Assembly (NCBI GenBank): GCA_951640165.1
Contig: OX621240.1
Coordinates: 36,150,713 to 36,214,712, forward strand
Reading direction: 5' to 3'
From: Pseudoips prasinana
Taxonomy: Eukaryota; Arthropoda; Insecta; Lepidoptera; Nolidae
Length of the DNA stretch: 64,000 nucleotides
Part shown: piece by piece, positions 10,507 through 21,790 of the stretch
Layout: each line of letters opens with the position of its first letter
Numbering within the stretch: position 1 is the first letter of the stretch
Translations under genes and position numbers: made by a program
Notes under the pieces: generated by a model
Told to the model about the DNA's origin: nothing
Databases searched by the model: none
The model's input: only the letters and a program-made list of their open reading frames with translations

Positions 10507-10823
10507 CTAGCTGTGCCCCGCGGTTTTACCCGCGTTAAATTTTATAAATTATCAAAGCTCCTCCCCCGTAGGTGATAGCGTGGTAATATGTAGCCTATAT
10601 GTTGACCCGACCTCTTAGTAATATTCATGCCAAATTTGAAGTAAACCCAGTTCTTTTTGAGTTTAGCCCGGAAATACATACAGACAAACAGACACACAGA
10701 CAAAAATTCCAAAAACTATATTTTTGACTTGAATATCGATTGTAGATCACGCCCCAAGTATACTTAAAAATAATATTCAATGTACAGTTTTGACTTTCCT
10801 ACGATTTTATTATATGTATAGAT
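10507..10823 (+). repeat. Family P retroposon, full length
   Basis: It begins 'ctagctgtgccccgcggttt' and ends 'ttatatgtatagat', immediately after the lectin polyadenylation region. The body is the standard one, with 'gacccgacctcttagtaata' and the 'acagacaaacag' block. Confidence 0.85.
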
Positions 10824-11129
10824 AGTAACTGGACCCCTCGGTGTTGCCCACCATTTAACTATTTATTGATGCCTACGTATTCATTCATTACAACCTAGCT
10901 GACCGAATTTGACTGAAATGGAGATATTTAAATTTTCCTAATTTAAACGGCCTTTTTAGTTTTGGCCCACCTCGTAGAGTATTGTCGTTCGATTTTTCTT
11001 ATTAGGAAGTAGTAATGCATTAGTTTAGATAATTTATATTAGTATTCGTTTTTATTTGATCTGATTATTTAAAATATATAATAGATGAAATATATATCAA
11101 TCAATTAATAATAATAATTGTATATGTTT

Positions 11130-11395
11130 TCAATATGCTGTGTGGTGACGGCGACAAATATCAGAATCAGAATATCATCACCCCATCTCATCCCGTGGGG
11201 GGCGTAGAAGTCGACCCGAGGGAATATCTACCAGAGGGCGGAAAGCAGCTTCCTTCTGAGTACTACGACCATCATACTGCGATCGCCAACCCGCCTGCCA
11301 AGCGTGGCGATTATGGCATATCCCCTCAAGATGATTCTTGAGGGAGGCTTGTCCAGCAGTGGACTTATTTAAGCTGTAATGATGATGTTTTCATA
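11130..11395 (+). repeat. SINE family C, full copy with RTE-like tail
   Basis: Body: 'caccccatctcatcccgtgg', 'gtagaagtcgacccgaggga', 'cgtggcgattatggcatatc'. Tail: 'gggaggcttgtccagcagtg', 'gacttatttaagctg', then gatgatg. The tail matches the last 60 bases of the RTE element ending at 26,735. Flanking 10,824-11,129 and 11,396-11,649 are AT-rich with nothing recognised. Confidence 0.75.
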
Positions 11396-11649
11396 AAATC
11401 GGCGATCGATGATCCATCTACAACTCTATCAGACTTTTCCAGTATGATACTGTATCATACTGAAAAAGTGGTTGATCTTGATGAGACTTGGCAGGTAGTG
11501 ATATTTTCCAAAAATATAATTGCTTAGAATGTATAATATTATATTACAGGTTACCCACTGGACCAAACGTGCACCTAAAATCTCTAATTATAATTCAAAG
11601 TCCTCACTCTATAACGGTTAAGCGGCGACTATGATATTTATAGAAAAAA

Positions 11650-12238
11650 ACCGGCCAAATGCGAGTTGGACTCGCCCATGAAGAGTTCCGTAACAGCAAG
11701 TATTTCAATTGATTAAATGAAAGGTAAATTGCGGTATACGATTTATGATGTATTAAAAAAAAACTACTTAGGTACTAGATCTCGTTCAAACCAATTTTCG
11801 TTGTTAGTTTGCATGGTAATGTACATCATATATATTTTTTTTTGTTTTATCATTCTCTTATTTTAGAAGTTACACTCATTTTACCACTTTGGAAGTGTCA
11901 CTCGTGCAAACTATTCAGCTTAGAAAAAAATGATATTAGGAACATCAATATCATTTCTGAAGACCTATCCATAGATACCCCACATGTATGGGTACGATGA
12001 AAAACATTTTTTTTTAGTTTCAGTTCTATGTATGGTGAACCCCCAAAATTATTGTTCAATTTCAATTTTTTAGTAAAAATCTTAATGCGGTTCACAGAAT
12101 ACATCTACATACCAAGTTTCAACAGTACAGCTCTTATGGTTTCGGAAAAAAGTGGCTGTGACATACGGACGGACGGACAGACAGACATGACGAATCTATA
12201 AGGGTTCCGTTTTTTGCCATTTGGCTACGGAACCCTAA
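11650..12238 (+). repeat. Dispersed Lepidopteran repeat G with 'gttccgta' ends
   Basis: It starts 'ccggccaaatgcgagttgga', continues 'ctcgcccatgaagagttccg', holds a 'cggacggacggacagacaga' run and ends 'ggctacggaaccctaaaa'. An inverted relative is at 34,510-35,115. Such elements with terminal 'ggttccgta' complements are very abundant in moths; the transposon class is not certain. Confidence 0.7.
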
Positions 12239-12524
12239 AAATGGCGTTGGGATAAATTCGGCTGGGTATTTATACTTCAGCGAACCTTATATTCGCCTCA
12301 ATTACGCACTGGCTCGAAGAACACAATCTACTAATAAAGTACTCAAATAATACTGTACAATAATGCACTACAGGGTGAACCAAAAGAAAACAGTGAAATA
12401 ACAAAATCTCAATCAATAACAGAGCCAGAATGAGCAGATAATTTCAAAATCCTAAGAATTTTAAAAATACTAACGCTAACGGTTACAAAGCACACCCAGA
12501 GCAAGAACAAAAATATAGGGCTCA

Positions 12525-12612
12525 GATAAATATTGGATCGAACCAGGAACATGAGGATGCTGAAGAATTTGCAATCCGACTACCTTACCCACTGAGCCAC
12601 ACGTGCAGCTAA
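12525..12612 (-). repeat. tRNA-like SINE head, degenerate
   Basis: The complement reads 'gtggctcagtgggtaagg' (A-box like) and 'cctggttcgatcc' (B-box). 12,239-12,524 and 12,613-13,020 hold no gene that I can support; 'ataacggttaagcg' near 12,645 recurs from 11,616, a local duplication. Confidence 0.45.
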
Positions 12613-13020
12613 AATCTCTAATTATAATTCAAATTCCTCACTCTATAACGGTTAAGCGACGACGATGATATTTCCAGAAAAAAAATGGCGTTGGGATAAA
12701 GTCGACTGGGTATAAGCTAAGGGCGATGACGTCACGGATTTCACGTAATCCCTAGGAAATCCTCCGCTACGGACGTCAACTGTTGAATTTGAACTAGGAC
12801 ACAGGATATATGTCACTACCGTAAATGCACTTTGTATTGACATCTGTCAACGCAATAAATGAGTGGGACTGTACAGGATTTGCCGTGTAACTCAATTATA
12901 TTGACAAGTCGAGCTTTCCTTGAAATAAGTATGCAGTCCCGTAAAAACAAAAAAATGTGAGCCGTCACGGGACGCCTGGCAGATGTAAAACATCGACATT
13001 ATTTTGTAAAAGTAATATGC

Positions 13021-13292
13021 AGAAGTCGAAGTCAAAGTCGAAGTATAAGTCGCAGTCGAAGTCGAAGTATAAGTCGCAGTCGAAGTCGAAGTCGAAGTCG
13101 AAGTCAAAGTCGAAGTTGAAGTCGATGTCGAAGTCGAAGTATAAGCCGCAGTCGAAGTCAAAGTCGAAGTCATGTCGAAGTCGAAGACGAAGTCGAAGTA
13201 TAAGTCGCAGTCGAAGTCGAAGTATAAGTCGCAGTCGAAGTCGATGTATAAGTCGAAGTCAAAGTCGAAGTCAAGTCGAAGTCGAAGTCGAA
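13021..13292 (+). repeat. Hexamer-based simple repeat (gaagtc)n
   Basis: About 270 bases of 'gaagtcgaagtc' with regular 'aagtataagtcgcag' variants. The higher-order pattern (gaagtc runs separated by aagtataagtcgca) suggests unequal exchange. It reads Lys-Ser on the plus strand, but I see no sign that it is coding. Confidence 0.9.
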
Positions 13293-13544
13293 AAGAACAT
13301 ATTGTGATAGGAACTAAAAAAAACATATTTCTTTCTTAAAATCTGGAAATACATTTGCAGCCTCTCTAGTCTTCGAGTTCCTATGAATGTGAACCTCTTA
13401 CTTGTTGGCCTTGCTATTTTATAAAAAAAATACTGTTGTCAAAAGTGAGTTTAATCAAGGCCTCACCATTCAGAACTTTACATTGTATGTCATTATTGAT
13501 GGTGGCTTACAGAAGCTGTTGTGATGGGAAATAGGTGGAAAGGA

Positions 13545-13855
13545 CTAGAAAATTAAAGATACGGTGTTTACAGTGACCATTACTTCAATGGGCAATCTTC
13601 GGGCATTAAACGCACTGCCACTTTGGGAGATATTTAAACAGATTTTGTTTTTAGAATTTTGAATGACGAATAACTGGCACGTCATCTTGGCAATTTTTCG
13701 GGATATGTCGGTAACTTCGCCTGTGGATTTCGATATATTTATAATGAAGATGGTAGCGTAGGCAGGGCTCCAACAAAATGGACTTATGATTTTCTGTTGT
13801 TCGCTGGAATCCACTGAATATGGGTAACGCAAGACCGGCAATTAAGATGGCCTAT
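13545..13855. pseudogene. Scrambled RTE 3'-region fragments
   Basis: At 13,680-13,730 'ggcaatttttcgggatatgt' matches the plus-strand text at 26,975-27,020 (antisense of RTE), while 13,741-13,850, ending 'gcaagaccggcaatt', matches the opposite strand of 26,790-26,870. The two pieces are therefore inverted relative to each other. Confidence 0.45.
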
Positions 13856-13917
13856 GGCTAACATTGAACTTATTTTAGCTGCCATAATCTTTATTATAGC
13901 GTTTAAATATACATGTA

Positions 13918-14235
13918 TTCATATGTCTGACTGCCTGGGTCCTGGGTTCAAATCCCGGGTCGGGCCAAAAAAGTGATTTTGTGACATTTCTGTAAAAAGA
14001 AAAATTTCTCAGCATCAGCCCGAAGTCTGGGAGTTGGCGATATTATATACCCCCGTGCCTCGGAGAGCACGTAAAGCCGTCGGTCCTGTACCTGATCTCT
14101 TTCCGGCCGTGTTCCCATCGGATCATGAGAGTGATGGAATAGAAAGTGCTCCTGTGTTTGCGCACACACTTCTGCACTATTATATGTCCCGCGCAGATGG
14201 CTAATCTCTATTGAGAGTGGCCGCCGTATTTTAAT
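13918..14235 (+). repeat. tRNA-derived SINE family T1
   Basis: B-box 'gggttcaaatcccgggtcgg', then 'ctcagcatcagcccgaagtc', 'ctcggagagcacgtaaagcc', 'tcggatcatgagagtgatgg' and 'cccgcgcagatggctaatct'. The head is partly lost. The fullest copy is 48,350-48,725. 14,236-14,689 shows nothing I recognise apart from generic AT-rich sequence; a short inverted piece of family P is at 14,690-14,718. Confidence 0.8.
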
Positions 14236-15059
14236 TTATTTATTCGTTATGTGTGTCTTATGTGTTTTAGAGATCACTTACGTATCACACAAGTCTGTCC
14301 ACTAACTGGTAACTCTAGTGAGCCTACTGTAGCTCCAGTTAAACTGTGACATAGAGAGGGACATGGTCGTGGATGAGGCGTTACTCAACAGCAGAAAATT
14401 CTGTGGAAAATTTAGTGTGAAAATCAAGAATTATATTTAATGTAATATCTTGGTCTAAGCTTTTATTAGGAAGTTACTAAGGTTTATTTAGTGCAAAAAG
14501 GATCTATTAAAGAATAAAAACTTTAATAAGAATTATAAAATACAATGTTATACTTAAATCCCCCAATATCTGTTTCTTATCAAAGTTTACGAAGAAATTA
14601 TTTCAGTGCGTTTAAGCGCTTTTGTTACACCTACTATTGGAATCAAATCTATATAAAAATTAGCTCACTTGGAACCCTCATAAAATATTACGCGGGTAAA
14701 ACCGCAGGGCTCAGCTAGTAATACAATATAATTAAATGATATTGATATTTAAATAATGTATAATACAACATTTATCGCTCCATAATATAATATACCTCCA
14801 CCTTTCAGAAGTCACTCCTTATTAAGAGCATTCTTGTATAAATGCTGTGATCACAGGTGAGAGTAAGATGGAGAAAGCTCAAGGTGGACAGGTAGGGTTA
14901 GCAATACGTGAGTTATAGCCATGTGTAACAAGCGTCCTACGCTATAATAACCGCTAACCATCAAATAGGCTGTGCTAACATGACAAAGAAGAGTTTTAAC
15001 TGTCTAATTATAATTAATGTCAGAAGCCTACTGGGCGTCTTAAACAATGTTGACACTAG

Positions 15060-15200
15060 GGTGAAAGTCAAAAAAAAACAAAAGTTAAAAATTCTTTATT
15101 CCGTAAAAAAATTACACCGCTTTTTACCCTACCGTGCAGTGCATGACGTGGTAGTTACTGAGAAACACTGCCACAATACTCAGTAGGAATCCTTTTTTAA
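15060..15200 (-). repeat. LINE 3' tail, inverted relative of 3,400-3,545
   Basis: 'accctaccgtgcagtgcatg' and 'actgagaaacactgcca' followed by 'ggaatccttttttaaa' are the complement of the tail at 3,400-3,540. Confidence 0.55.
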
Positions 15201-15419
15201 AATAAAATATACTTAAGATTAATTGCAATCAAACCACCATACGATTAACCACTAACCCATACGATTAAGTATGGAAAAATTCAGTTTATGTATTCTAAAC
15301 CCCATTTTATTAATCGATAGATTTAATTACGCTGCGAAAGAGTTTTAACTCCTGGTTGCAATTTTTTCCTAGGACCTGGGATTGGAGTTCGCTATCACCG
15401 TATCCATTATCATTATCAC

Positions 15420-15556
15420 ATTACCGACAGACTCAGCGTGGGCAGGCCCCCTACAAGACTGACCCCCTGCAAAGACCCGCAATTGTGGAAACCCTTGGGG
15501 GAGGCCTTTATCCAGCAGTGGACGTCTTTCGGCTGATATGATGATGATGATGATCA
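15420..15556 (+). pseudogene. RTE 3' end with (gat)n tail
   Basis: 'cagcgtgggcaggcccccta', 'gacccgcaattgtggaaacc', 'gaggcctttatccagcagtg', 'gacgtctttcggctgatatg' and then gatgatgatgat, as at the end of the RTE copy at 26,735. RTE elements end in short simple repeats like this. Confidence 0.7.
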
Positions 15557-15634
15557 CATTATCAACTGCTCAAATTACTACCACCAGATCAATTAAGTTG
15601 TGAATATCATATCTATGTGCTAATCCCGACAGAC

Positions 15635-15725
15635 ATACAGAGCCCAATTGCAAGTGAGCCCTATGCTTTTGTGATAAAGTTGAAAATCGATAAAACAAAT
15701 TTGACAGATTGGGGTAGCTGGATGA
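15635..15725. repeat. MITE family M1, right half
   Basis: 'aaatttgacagattggggta' and 'gataaagttgaaaatcgat' match the 62,591-62,735 copy. The left inverted end is missing. The following 15,745-16,460 holds AT-rich sequence with no gene or repeat that I can name. Confidence 0.55.
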
Positions 15726-16476
15726 TAATCGAACTCATTGTAGGTCACACAGTTTAGTTATATGGTACTACAGTAAGTAATTTAGTGCTAAAGTACAAGA
15801 ACACGTAAATGTTCATAATGTGTGTAAGTAAGAAAAAATAAAACTTTAATTGCAAAAATAAAACGAGCTGAGCTCATTGAGCTTTGCTTCTATGAACTCA
15901 GCTACCGGAATACAAATACAAAATCTCCGTCAACACATTTTGCACCCTAATATTTTGCTCACAAAGTTGACAACAGTTTGTGATAAGTTAGTGATAAACT
16001 TTCCTTGGTCATTGCGGTCAATATAATTTTAAATTAAATCCATCTGCATGTTTTGTAGGGAACTGTGGTGTGTGTTAAATTAAATTATTCCGTATTTAGT
16101 TTAAGAAAGTTTGTGTGGAATTTGTTAAATATTATTCTCTGTTTGGTGTTTCATAGAGAACTTTTAATGAAGGTAGAGTTCACGTTCTTTTATCCTATGG
16201 CATTTATCGTGTGTAAATACTCTTGCTTTAGACATTAATATAACCACCCGACACTTTGGATTTCCAGTTTGAAAGAATGTTCGTTGCCGATCTGCGCTTG
16301 TACAACTGACACTTATGTGCACAGAGTTCTTATATCCACAAGATAATAAACAAGGTTCTCTCTGCAAACTTAGATTTCATCCTATCTAGATAATACACCT
16401 GACTAATCACTCACATTCGTACCCACACCCAAACACCAACACTCACACACCATGCTTGCTTATCGTATGGATAGTG

Positions 16477-16715
16477 GTAACCCTAGTGTCAGAGTTGCTC
16501 AAGCCGCCCAGTAGGCCTCTGACATGGCTTAACGACTGTTGTCTAATGATTACAACCGGGACCGGCAGTTTAACGTACCCTCCGAAGCACGGAGGCGCTC
16601 AGAAATTAAACCACGGGCGGTCACCCATCTATGGACTGACTGCGAGCCTAGTTGCTTTACCTCGCCGATCGCTTACGGATCGGTGAGAGCATCTAGCTAT
16701 GAGCGCCTCATATAT
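16477..16715 (-). repeat. 5S rRNA-derived SINE (best copy)
   Basis: Read on the minus strand it contains 'gatcggcgaggtaaagcaac', then 'agtcagtccatagatgggtg' and 'accgcccg'. This matches the 5S rRNA middle (GATCACCGAAGTTAAGCAAC, then AGTACTTAGATGGGTGACCG) over the internal promoter region. Downstream it carries 'ctccgtgcttcggagggtac' and ends 'gcttgagcaactctgacact'. SINEs of this type use the 5S internal promoter. Confidence 0.7.
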
Positions 16716-16934
16716 ACACACCATGAACACAACTTATAACACACGCATTTACTGCACAACATTTTGTATAGAATCTGCTGAACCAGATGTTGTTTATCTT
16801 AGAAATCAAACCAGTAAACCTCAGACCGAGACAATTAATTAAAATATTGGAAAAATAAGAGTATAAATCTGGCAATATTTGATTTACTTAGAAAAATACA
16901 CACGGTCCAGATGTTAGTAATTATAGCAGTCAAT

Positions 16935-16985
16935 AAATCATGTTATAGGCCTACCGGCTGGCTTGAACGACTCTGACACTAGGCT
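16935..16985 (+). repeat. 3' end of a 5S-derived SINE
   Basis: 'aggcctaccggctggcttga' followed by 'acgactctgacactagg', the terminal block of the family. Confidence 0.5.
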
Positions 16986-17059
16986 AAACAAAAACAATGC
17001 GCGGTAATTGTTTATAACTTTCGATTAGCTCCTGAGTTAGTTACTTAATTGACTGGTTT

Positions 17060-17175
17060 TCGGTCTAGTGGTTATTGACCCTGACTGCTAAATCTAGAGT
17101 TGACTGGTTCGGGCCCAACCAAACCGCAACAAATCTTTGTGCCATGAGCATGATTATTGGGTCCTGAGTATAACT
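17060..17175 (+). repeat. tRNA-derived SINE family T2, degenerate
   Basis: 'ggtctagtggttattgacc', 'ctgactgctaaatc' and 'gccatgagcatgattattg' match the 23,085 copy, with a damaged B-box. Confidence 0.55.
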
Positions 17176-17366
17176 TAATTTAAGTTAGCTAAATATCGTT
17201 ACTATTATAAAATAAATCTTATTGTAAATTATTTCCTACAATCCGTGTACCTAAATATCTATATGTACCTAGAAATAATAAATAAATAAATTATATATTA
17301 CTACGAACATGTTCTGACTTTTTACAAGCGCTTTTTTAAAGTCCACGTGAATAAAAACCTTTTTTA
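17160..17366 (-). repeat. Dispersed repeat family A
   Basis: The complement gives 'ggactttaaaaaagcgcttg', 'gtcagaacatgttcgtagta' and 'gatatttaggtacacggatt'. Other copies: 28,910-29,005 joined to 33,510-33,615, 34,440-35,300 (split), 45,100-45,320, 58,150-58,335 and 59,495-59,650. No reading frame is visible. It ends against sequence (17,367-18,386) in which I see no feature. Confidence 0.7.
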
Positions 17367-18577
17367 TTTTATTATTTTATAACCCATCTATACGATATAC
17401 AACGTGTAACAGAAAGAGTGAACGTAACTTAAGGGGCATATACAGTCTCCTTAAGCCTACCTATACACAAAATCTCATACCGAAATACCATCATTTTAAT
17501 CTTGATCGTAAAATAATATACCATTCAATATATCGACAAGTATTTTTATCGATATAACGAACATCCGTACTAACACAGCACAGCTGATTCTGATTTACGC
17601 TAGAAATTGTTTGACATACCTGTGTTTCTATGCACGCCTGGTAGTTTGATACCGATTGCACTCACTACACATGTTTTGTTTTATTTTCGAGTTATGTTTT
17701 TATTTATAGCACTGCTGAATAGCTATTGGATACTTTACATCGTATAAGTACGTGATACACAAACACATTACGAGAATCTTTTTATAGTTTAACTTCTAGT
17801 TGAAGTTGTTTTCAGTACTGATGAAAGAATTTCATTATTTCACGTTCACTAAAATCTGCACCGACACCGAAAGCTTAACTCTAAGACTTGCCAACTAACA
17901 CGAGTCTCTCTCATGTACAACATATTCATAGAATCGTAAAGCTTTCATGTTTCTTAGTTATAAAGAGGCGTGGCCTCCATCGCGACACTGTACCCTTCAC
18001 GACATAGGTTCCTCGTAATTAAACAGCCTTAAATTCTGTGACCTATGAATCCTCATCATCACAAAGTGCACGTCTGAGGCTATTCTTTCATAGATGAATG
18101 CACGACATTTTCAAAATTATTACGATCACTAAACGACATAGTTAAGGATTTCGCGGAACACTTTACTCATTACTAAACGACATTTTAGACGATTTAGTAA
18201 CTAAACACGACCTAAATAGACAGCAGTTTACGAACAACTGATGATTTTAATATTTTTATTAAATAAATGAAATTGCACAATATTTGATGAATTTGGCGGC
18301 TTTCTTCGAACGCGGCCCCTTTGGCGGCGTCTTTGAGTTCACTCAAAAGAGCCGCCTAGGTATCGACGACGCGTGCGGCTAGCTTAAATGAATATTAAAA
18401 GATATTTAACCGTTTATTATTTACCTACATCAACTCTTTGATTTTGTCGCCATATTAGTGTAACTTTGGATATAATCAGGACGGAATTTGAAATGTCCCC
18501 TACTGTTCATATGAGCCTAGTATATTATTCATATTTTTTTATTTGTATGTATTGTATGAATGATTAATATGTCGTTA

Positions 18578-18620
18578 CACCTTTAAAATTTAGAGTGTAT
18601 CACTCTAAATTTTAAAGGTG
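18578..18620. repeat. Perfect 20-bp hairpin
   Basis: 'cacctttaaaatttagagtg', three bases (tat), then the exact complement. It sits at the left edge of the T1 SINE. Confidence 0.85.
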
Positions 18621-18624
18621 GAAT

Positions 18625-18951
18625 TGAAAGTGCCCCTGCACTTGCTATTCCATTACTCTCATGATCTGATGGGACTAATAGCGATACGACCGGAAAGAGG
18701 TCAGGCACAGGAACGACGGCTTTACGTGCTCTCCGAGGCATGGGGGTGTAATATGGTCAACTCCCAGACTTCGGGCTGATACTGAGAAATTTCTTTTTAC
18801 GGAAAAATCTCATAATCACTTTTTGGCCCGACCCGGGAATTGAACCCAGGACTTCATTATTCCCATAATCACTTTTTGGCCCGACCCGGGATTTGAACCC
18901 AGGACTTTATTATCTGCAGTTGAACACGCTACCGCTAGACCAATGAGTTCG
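18625..18951 (-). repeat. tRNA-derived SINE family T1
   Basis: The complement carries A-box 'ggtctagcggtagcg' and B-box 'gggttcaaatcccgggtcgg'. The head 'ggcccgacccgggaattgaa' occurs twice (about 18,825 and 18,883), a short tandem duplication of the B-box region. Confidence 0.8.
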
Positions 18952-19315
18952 AACACATTCAAATGGCGCGGCGCGCGCGCGCGGGGCCCGCTTTGATGAA
19001 TATTAAAAAATATTTAACCATTTATCCTTTGTATTCGCCGCCGTATTAGAGTTCCTTGCGACAAAATCAGGACGGAATTCGAAATGTCCCCTAATGTTCA
19101 TATGAGCCTAGTACATTATTCATATTTTTTAGTAATTTATCAGTAGTCGTACCGCGTGTGTTTATCTGGTTAGTTTGTATAGTTTGCATTAAAAATTAAG
19201 TACCTATTCGTTTCCGGCCAGATTAAATTCACATACTGAAAGAAAAATTTAATATTCTTACTATTTAACACAAAAAAAATATCTGCAGTTACACAAGTCA
19301 ATTAAATATCGATAC

Positions 19316-19672
19316 CTACCCAGGACAAATATTTGTGTGAACACATTTTTGTTCCGTGTTTGAGTGATATTTTAGTATAGAGAGCCCTACGGTTAATGTC
19401 ATTAATGGGAATCTACCCGCACTCCTACAGCATGACAGACCATGGTGTCCTAAATGATCAACTGACACTCCACACCGACAACGATGCGGAGCAACGCATG
19501 AGATGCCCAAACGAAGAAAGGCGGCAACACGAAAGGTGCCGTTGTCCAACATAGTGCCTATATTGGGCGACGGCACTGCCTGTAGCCAGAGTCCCGATTC
19601 CCATTCACCCACAGGCAGTAGACGAGCACGCTCTGCGGGCTTAGTGCATGTATTGATTAGATTATTACTCAC
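19316..19672 (-). pseudogene. Retroelement-like Cys/His fragment, unassigned
   Basis: A 118-residue minus-strand frame includes ARLLPVGEWESGLWLQAVPS, APHRCRCGVSV and HLGHHGLSCCRSAGRFP. The cysteine/histidine spacing with 'GHHGLSC' resembles C-terminal regions found in non-LTR reverse transcriptase proteins of invertebrates. No reverse transcriptase core is nearby. The last 30 residues look like read-through. Confidence 0.4.
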
Positions 19673-19984
19673 TAATTCACGGAGCGGCCGGTCCCACTGC
19701 CTCTGAGAGCACGGGTTTGTGGGTAACTCTGAAGTCGGTCAAGTTATTTTCGGTCGAAAAAGTTACCTCCGAGACAACCTGCGTAGAAGAAAGGATTTTA
19801 CAGTTAACTCTTTGGTGCCGTAGACTGAGGACAAGAACGCTGGCAGGCTAACACTAGAAATTTTTCTGAATATTTAATTATACATATTCAAAAACCTAAG
19901 ATATAATGTTTAAAAATTAACTTATTTTAGAATACTAAATAATTTATATATTTAAGTATATTAATTCTATATATATATATATAA

Positions 19985-20165
19985 TCTATATTTTAAATAA
20001 TTCGGATAAATCTTTGTGTGATGAACACGATTATTTGTTCTGTGTCTGGGTGTATTTTATATATAATATAAGTATTTTGATCAGTCATCCGGTGCCATAA
20101 TACAGGTTATGCCTAATTTAGGATCAGATGGCAGCGTGCTTGTTCTCCTAAAATATTTATTATTA
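19985..20165 (+). repeat. SINE family T2, body and tail
   Basis: 'atctttgtgtgatgaacacg', 'ttctgtgtctgggtgtattt' and 'ttaggatcagatggcagcgt' match other T2 copies; the tRNA-like head is missing. 20,166-20,690 shows no recognised feature. Confidence 0.6.
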
Positions 20166-20689
20166 AAAATAGAGTAAGTAAACAATTTAATATGTGTTCC
20201 GGTTTAGCGCGCTCACAAAGTCAACTTAATCTAAATATGTGAGTGTCTCCAACTTATGCAACATAACTGTACATCTAAATGTGCCCTCATAATCAGGTTT
20301 ACGAGCAGCTGCTAGAACTAGACTTCATAACGAGGTCTCCTGTTTCCTTAGATGGTACAAAAGCCTTATATTATGTAAATGGATCCCCGGCGAGCAGTAA
20401 CGCGCGGCTGTATTATGCAATTGAACGAGTACTTCGGCATATCGTATCGTATTCACGGTTATGAACCTTCAATGATTTATACCTTCCTGGTAATTGACCA
20501 TTAATAGACATTGGTATAGAATATTCTATTGCAATACCATTACTCTAGATGGAATGCTTTGTATGGTTGTAATGTATAGAGATTATAAACTGTCCTCTAA
20601 AAAACTGGCGGAGCAATCTTTGCGGACAAAAGTGAAAACTATTTTTTACACTTCTAATCGAAATAATCTACATTTTTTTACACACACGG

Positions 20690-20925
20690 CCATTTAATCT
20701 CAAACTAAGCAGTGCTTGTACTATGGAAACCAGATAACTGATATATTACATATACTACCTTTCTTTTGTAATTACATACTTATATAGATAATTACACCCA
20801 GACTCAGGACAAACAGATATGTTCATTCACACAAATATTAATCGTTGGTGGGAATCGAACCCATAACTTACGACGTGAAAAGCAAGCATTTACCAACGGC
20901 GAACCGGCCCTTCGCATATAATAGT
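20690..20925 (-). repeat. SINE family T2
   Basis: 'tcaaactaagcagtgcttgt', 'actatggaaaccagataact' and 'ggtgggaatcgaacccataa' (B-box complement). Nearly the same block is at 34,195-34,430. Confidence 0.75.
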
Positions 20926-21028
20926 TATACGTAGATACATATAACAATAAGAAGAAGGAAGCGTACCGTTACGATGACGCGAGTTCCATGATATTAGTTC
21001 AAGCTAAAGTACTCAACGAGCATAATGA

Positions 21029-21182
21029 AATTTTCACTTCAAAATGTTAGCAAAAGCATAAATTCAGAGCAACTTTTGATCCTTGGCTTAGACCACGTGT
21101 ATTTGAATCGCATCCTTTGGTATAGGCAGCAGCATAGCCTGCTATGAATCTATGCTTTTGCTAACATTTTGAAGTGAAAATT
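21029..21182. repeat. MITE with about 33-bp inverted ends
   Basis: 'aattttcacttcaaaatgtt' followed by 'agcaaaagcata' is mirrored at the right as 'tatgcttttgctaac' and 'attttgaagtgaaaatt'. Total 154 bp. No coding capacity. Confidence 0.8.
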
Positions 21183-21572
21183 AGTAGTTTGAAAGTAGTT
21201 TTGTGTACAACTAAGTAAGTAGGTAAGTATTGTGGAATCCGATGATAGTCTCAAGTTGAAAAATTGGCATATTTCCTGGGATCCATTTACCGTCGGACCC
21301 GCTTGGTACGTTCTAAAACAACAGAGAAGTTATTGTATTTTCTTTGGTAAGTCAAGTAATCATCATCATCATAACGACAATGCTTTTATGAAACTAAAGA
21401 ATATCTAGAATATAAGTCGCAATAATAATGTAAATTAATAGATTTAGTTTCAAAACTATATGTACTCGTATTTTTGTACGACTTCAGGTCAGAATATGTT
21501 GGATATAACCTTTTCATTAAGATCTTATGTACCATATATAAGCAAATGAAGATTTAATTTGATTTGAACAGC

Positions 21573-21790
21573 TGTAAGAAGGGCACTATTGGACAAAAGC
21601 CTCTCTCAAGTTATCTTGGGGGGATATGCCATTATCGCCACGCTTGGCAGACGGGTTGACGATCGCAGTAAGATGGTCATAGTACTCAGAAGGAAGCTGC
21701 TGCCCGTCTTCTGCTATATATTCCCTCGAGTCGACTTCTACGCCCCCCACGGGATGAGATGGGGTGATCGGATATTCGACGCCGTCAGTA
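21573..21790 (-). repeat. SINE family C, minus strand
   Basis: The complement of 'acgccccccacgggatgaga', 'ttccctcgagtcgacttcta' and 'gccattatcgccacgcttgg' is the standard family C body. 21,800-22,630 holds no gene that I recognise, only AT-rich sequence. Confidence 0.7.

Larger units (their letters stand above)
18387..19140 (+). repeat. Direct repeats of about 150 bp flanking a SINE and a hairpin
   Basis: 18,387-18,541 and 18,988-19,140 share 'atgaatattaaaa', 'atatttaacc', 'aatcaggacggaatt' and 'atgttcatatgagcctagta'. Between them lie a perfect hairpin, a T1 SINE and a (gc)n-rich stretch near 18,966-18,982. This may be a segment duplication or a small element with terminal direct repeats. 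Confidence 0.55.

Noticed and set aside
12957..13307. Open frame of about 116 codons rich in Lys-Ser
   Set aside because: It is a read-through of the (gaagtc)n simple repeat; the opposite strand is equally open, with no domain or splice signals.
13948..14169. Minus-strand frame of 73 codons
   Set aside because: It falls in SINE T1 and is matched by a similar frame at 48,469-48,735 in another copy.
16456..16739. Two overlapping open frames of 66-76 codons
   Set aside because: They lie wholly in the 5S-derived SINE and its flank, and equivalents in other copies are broken.
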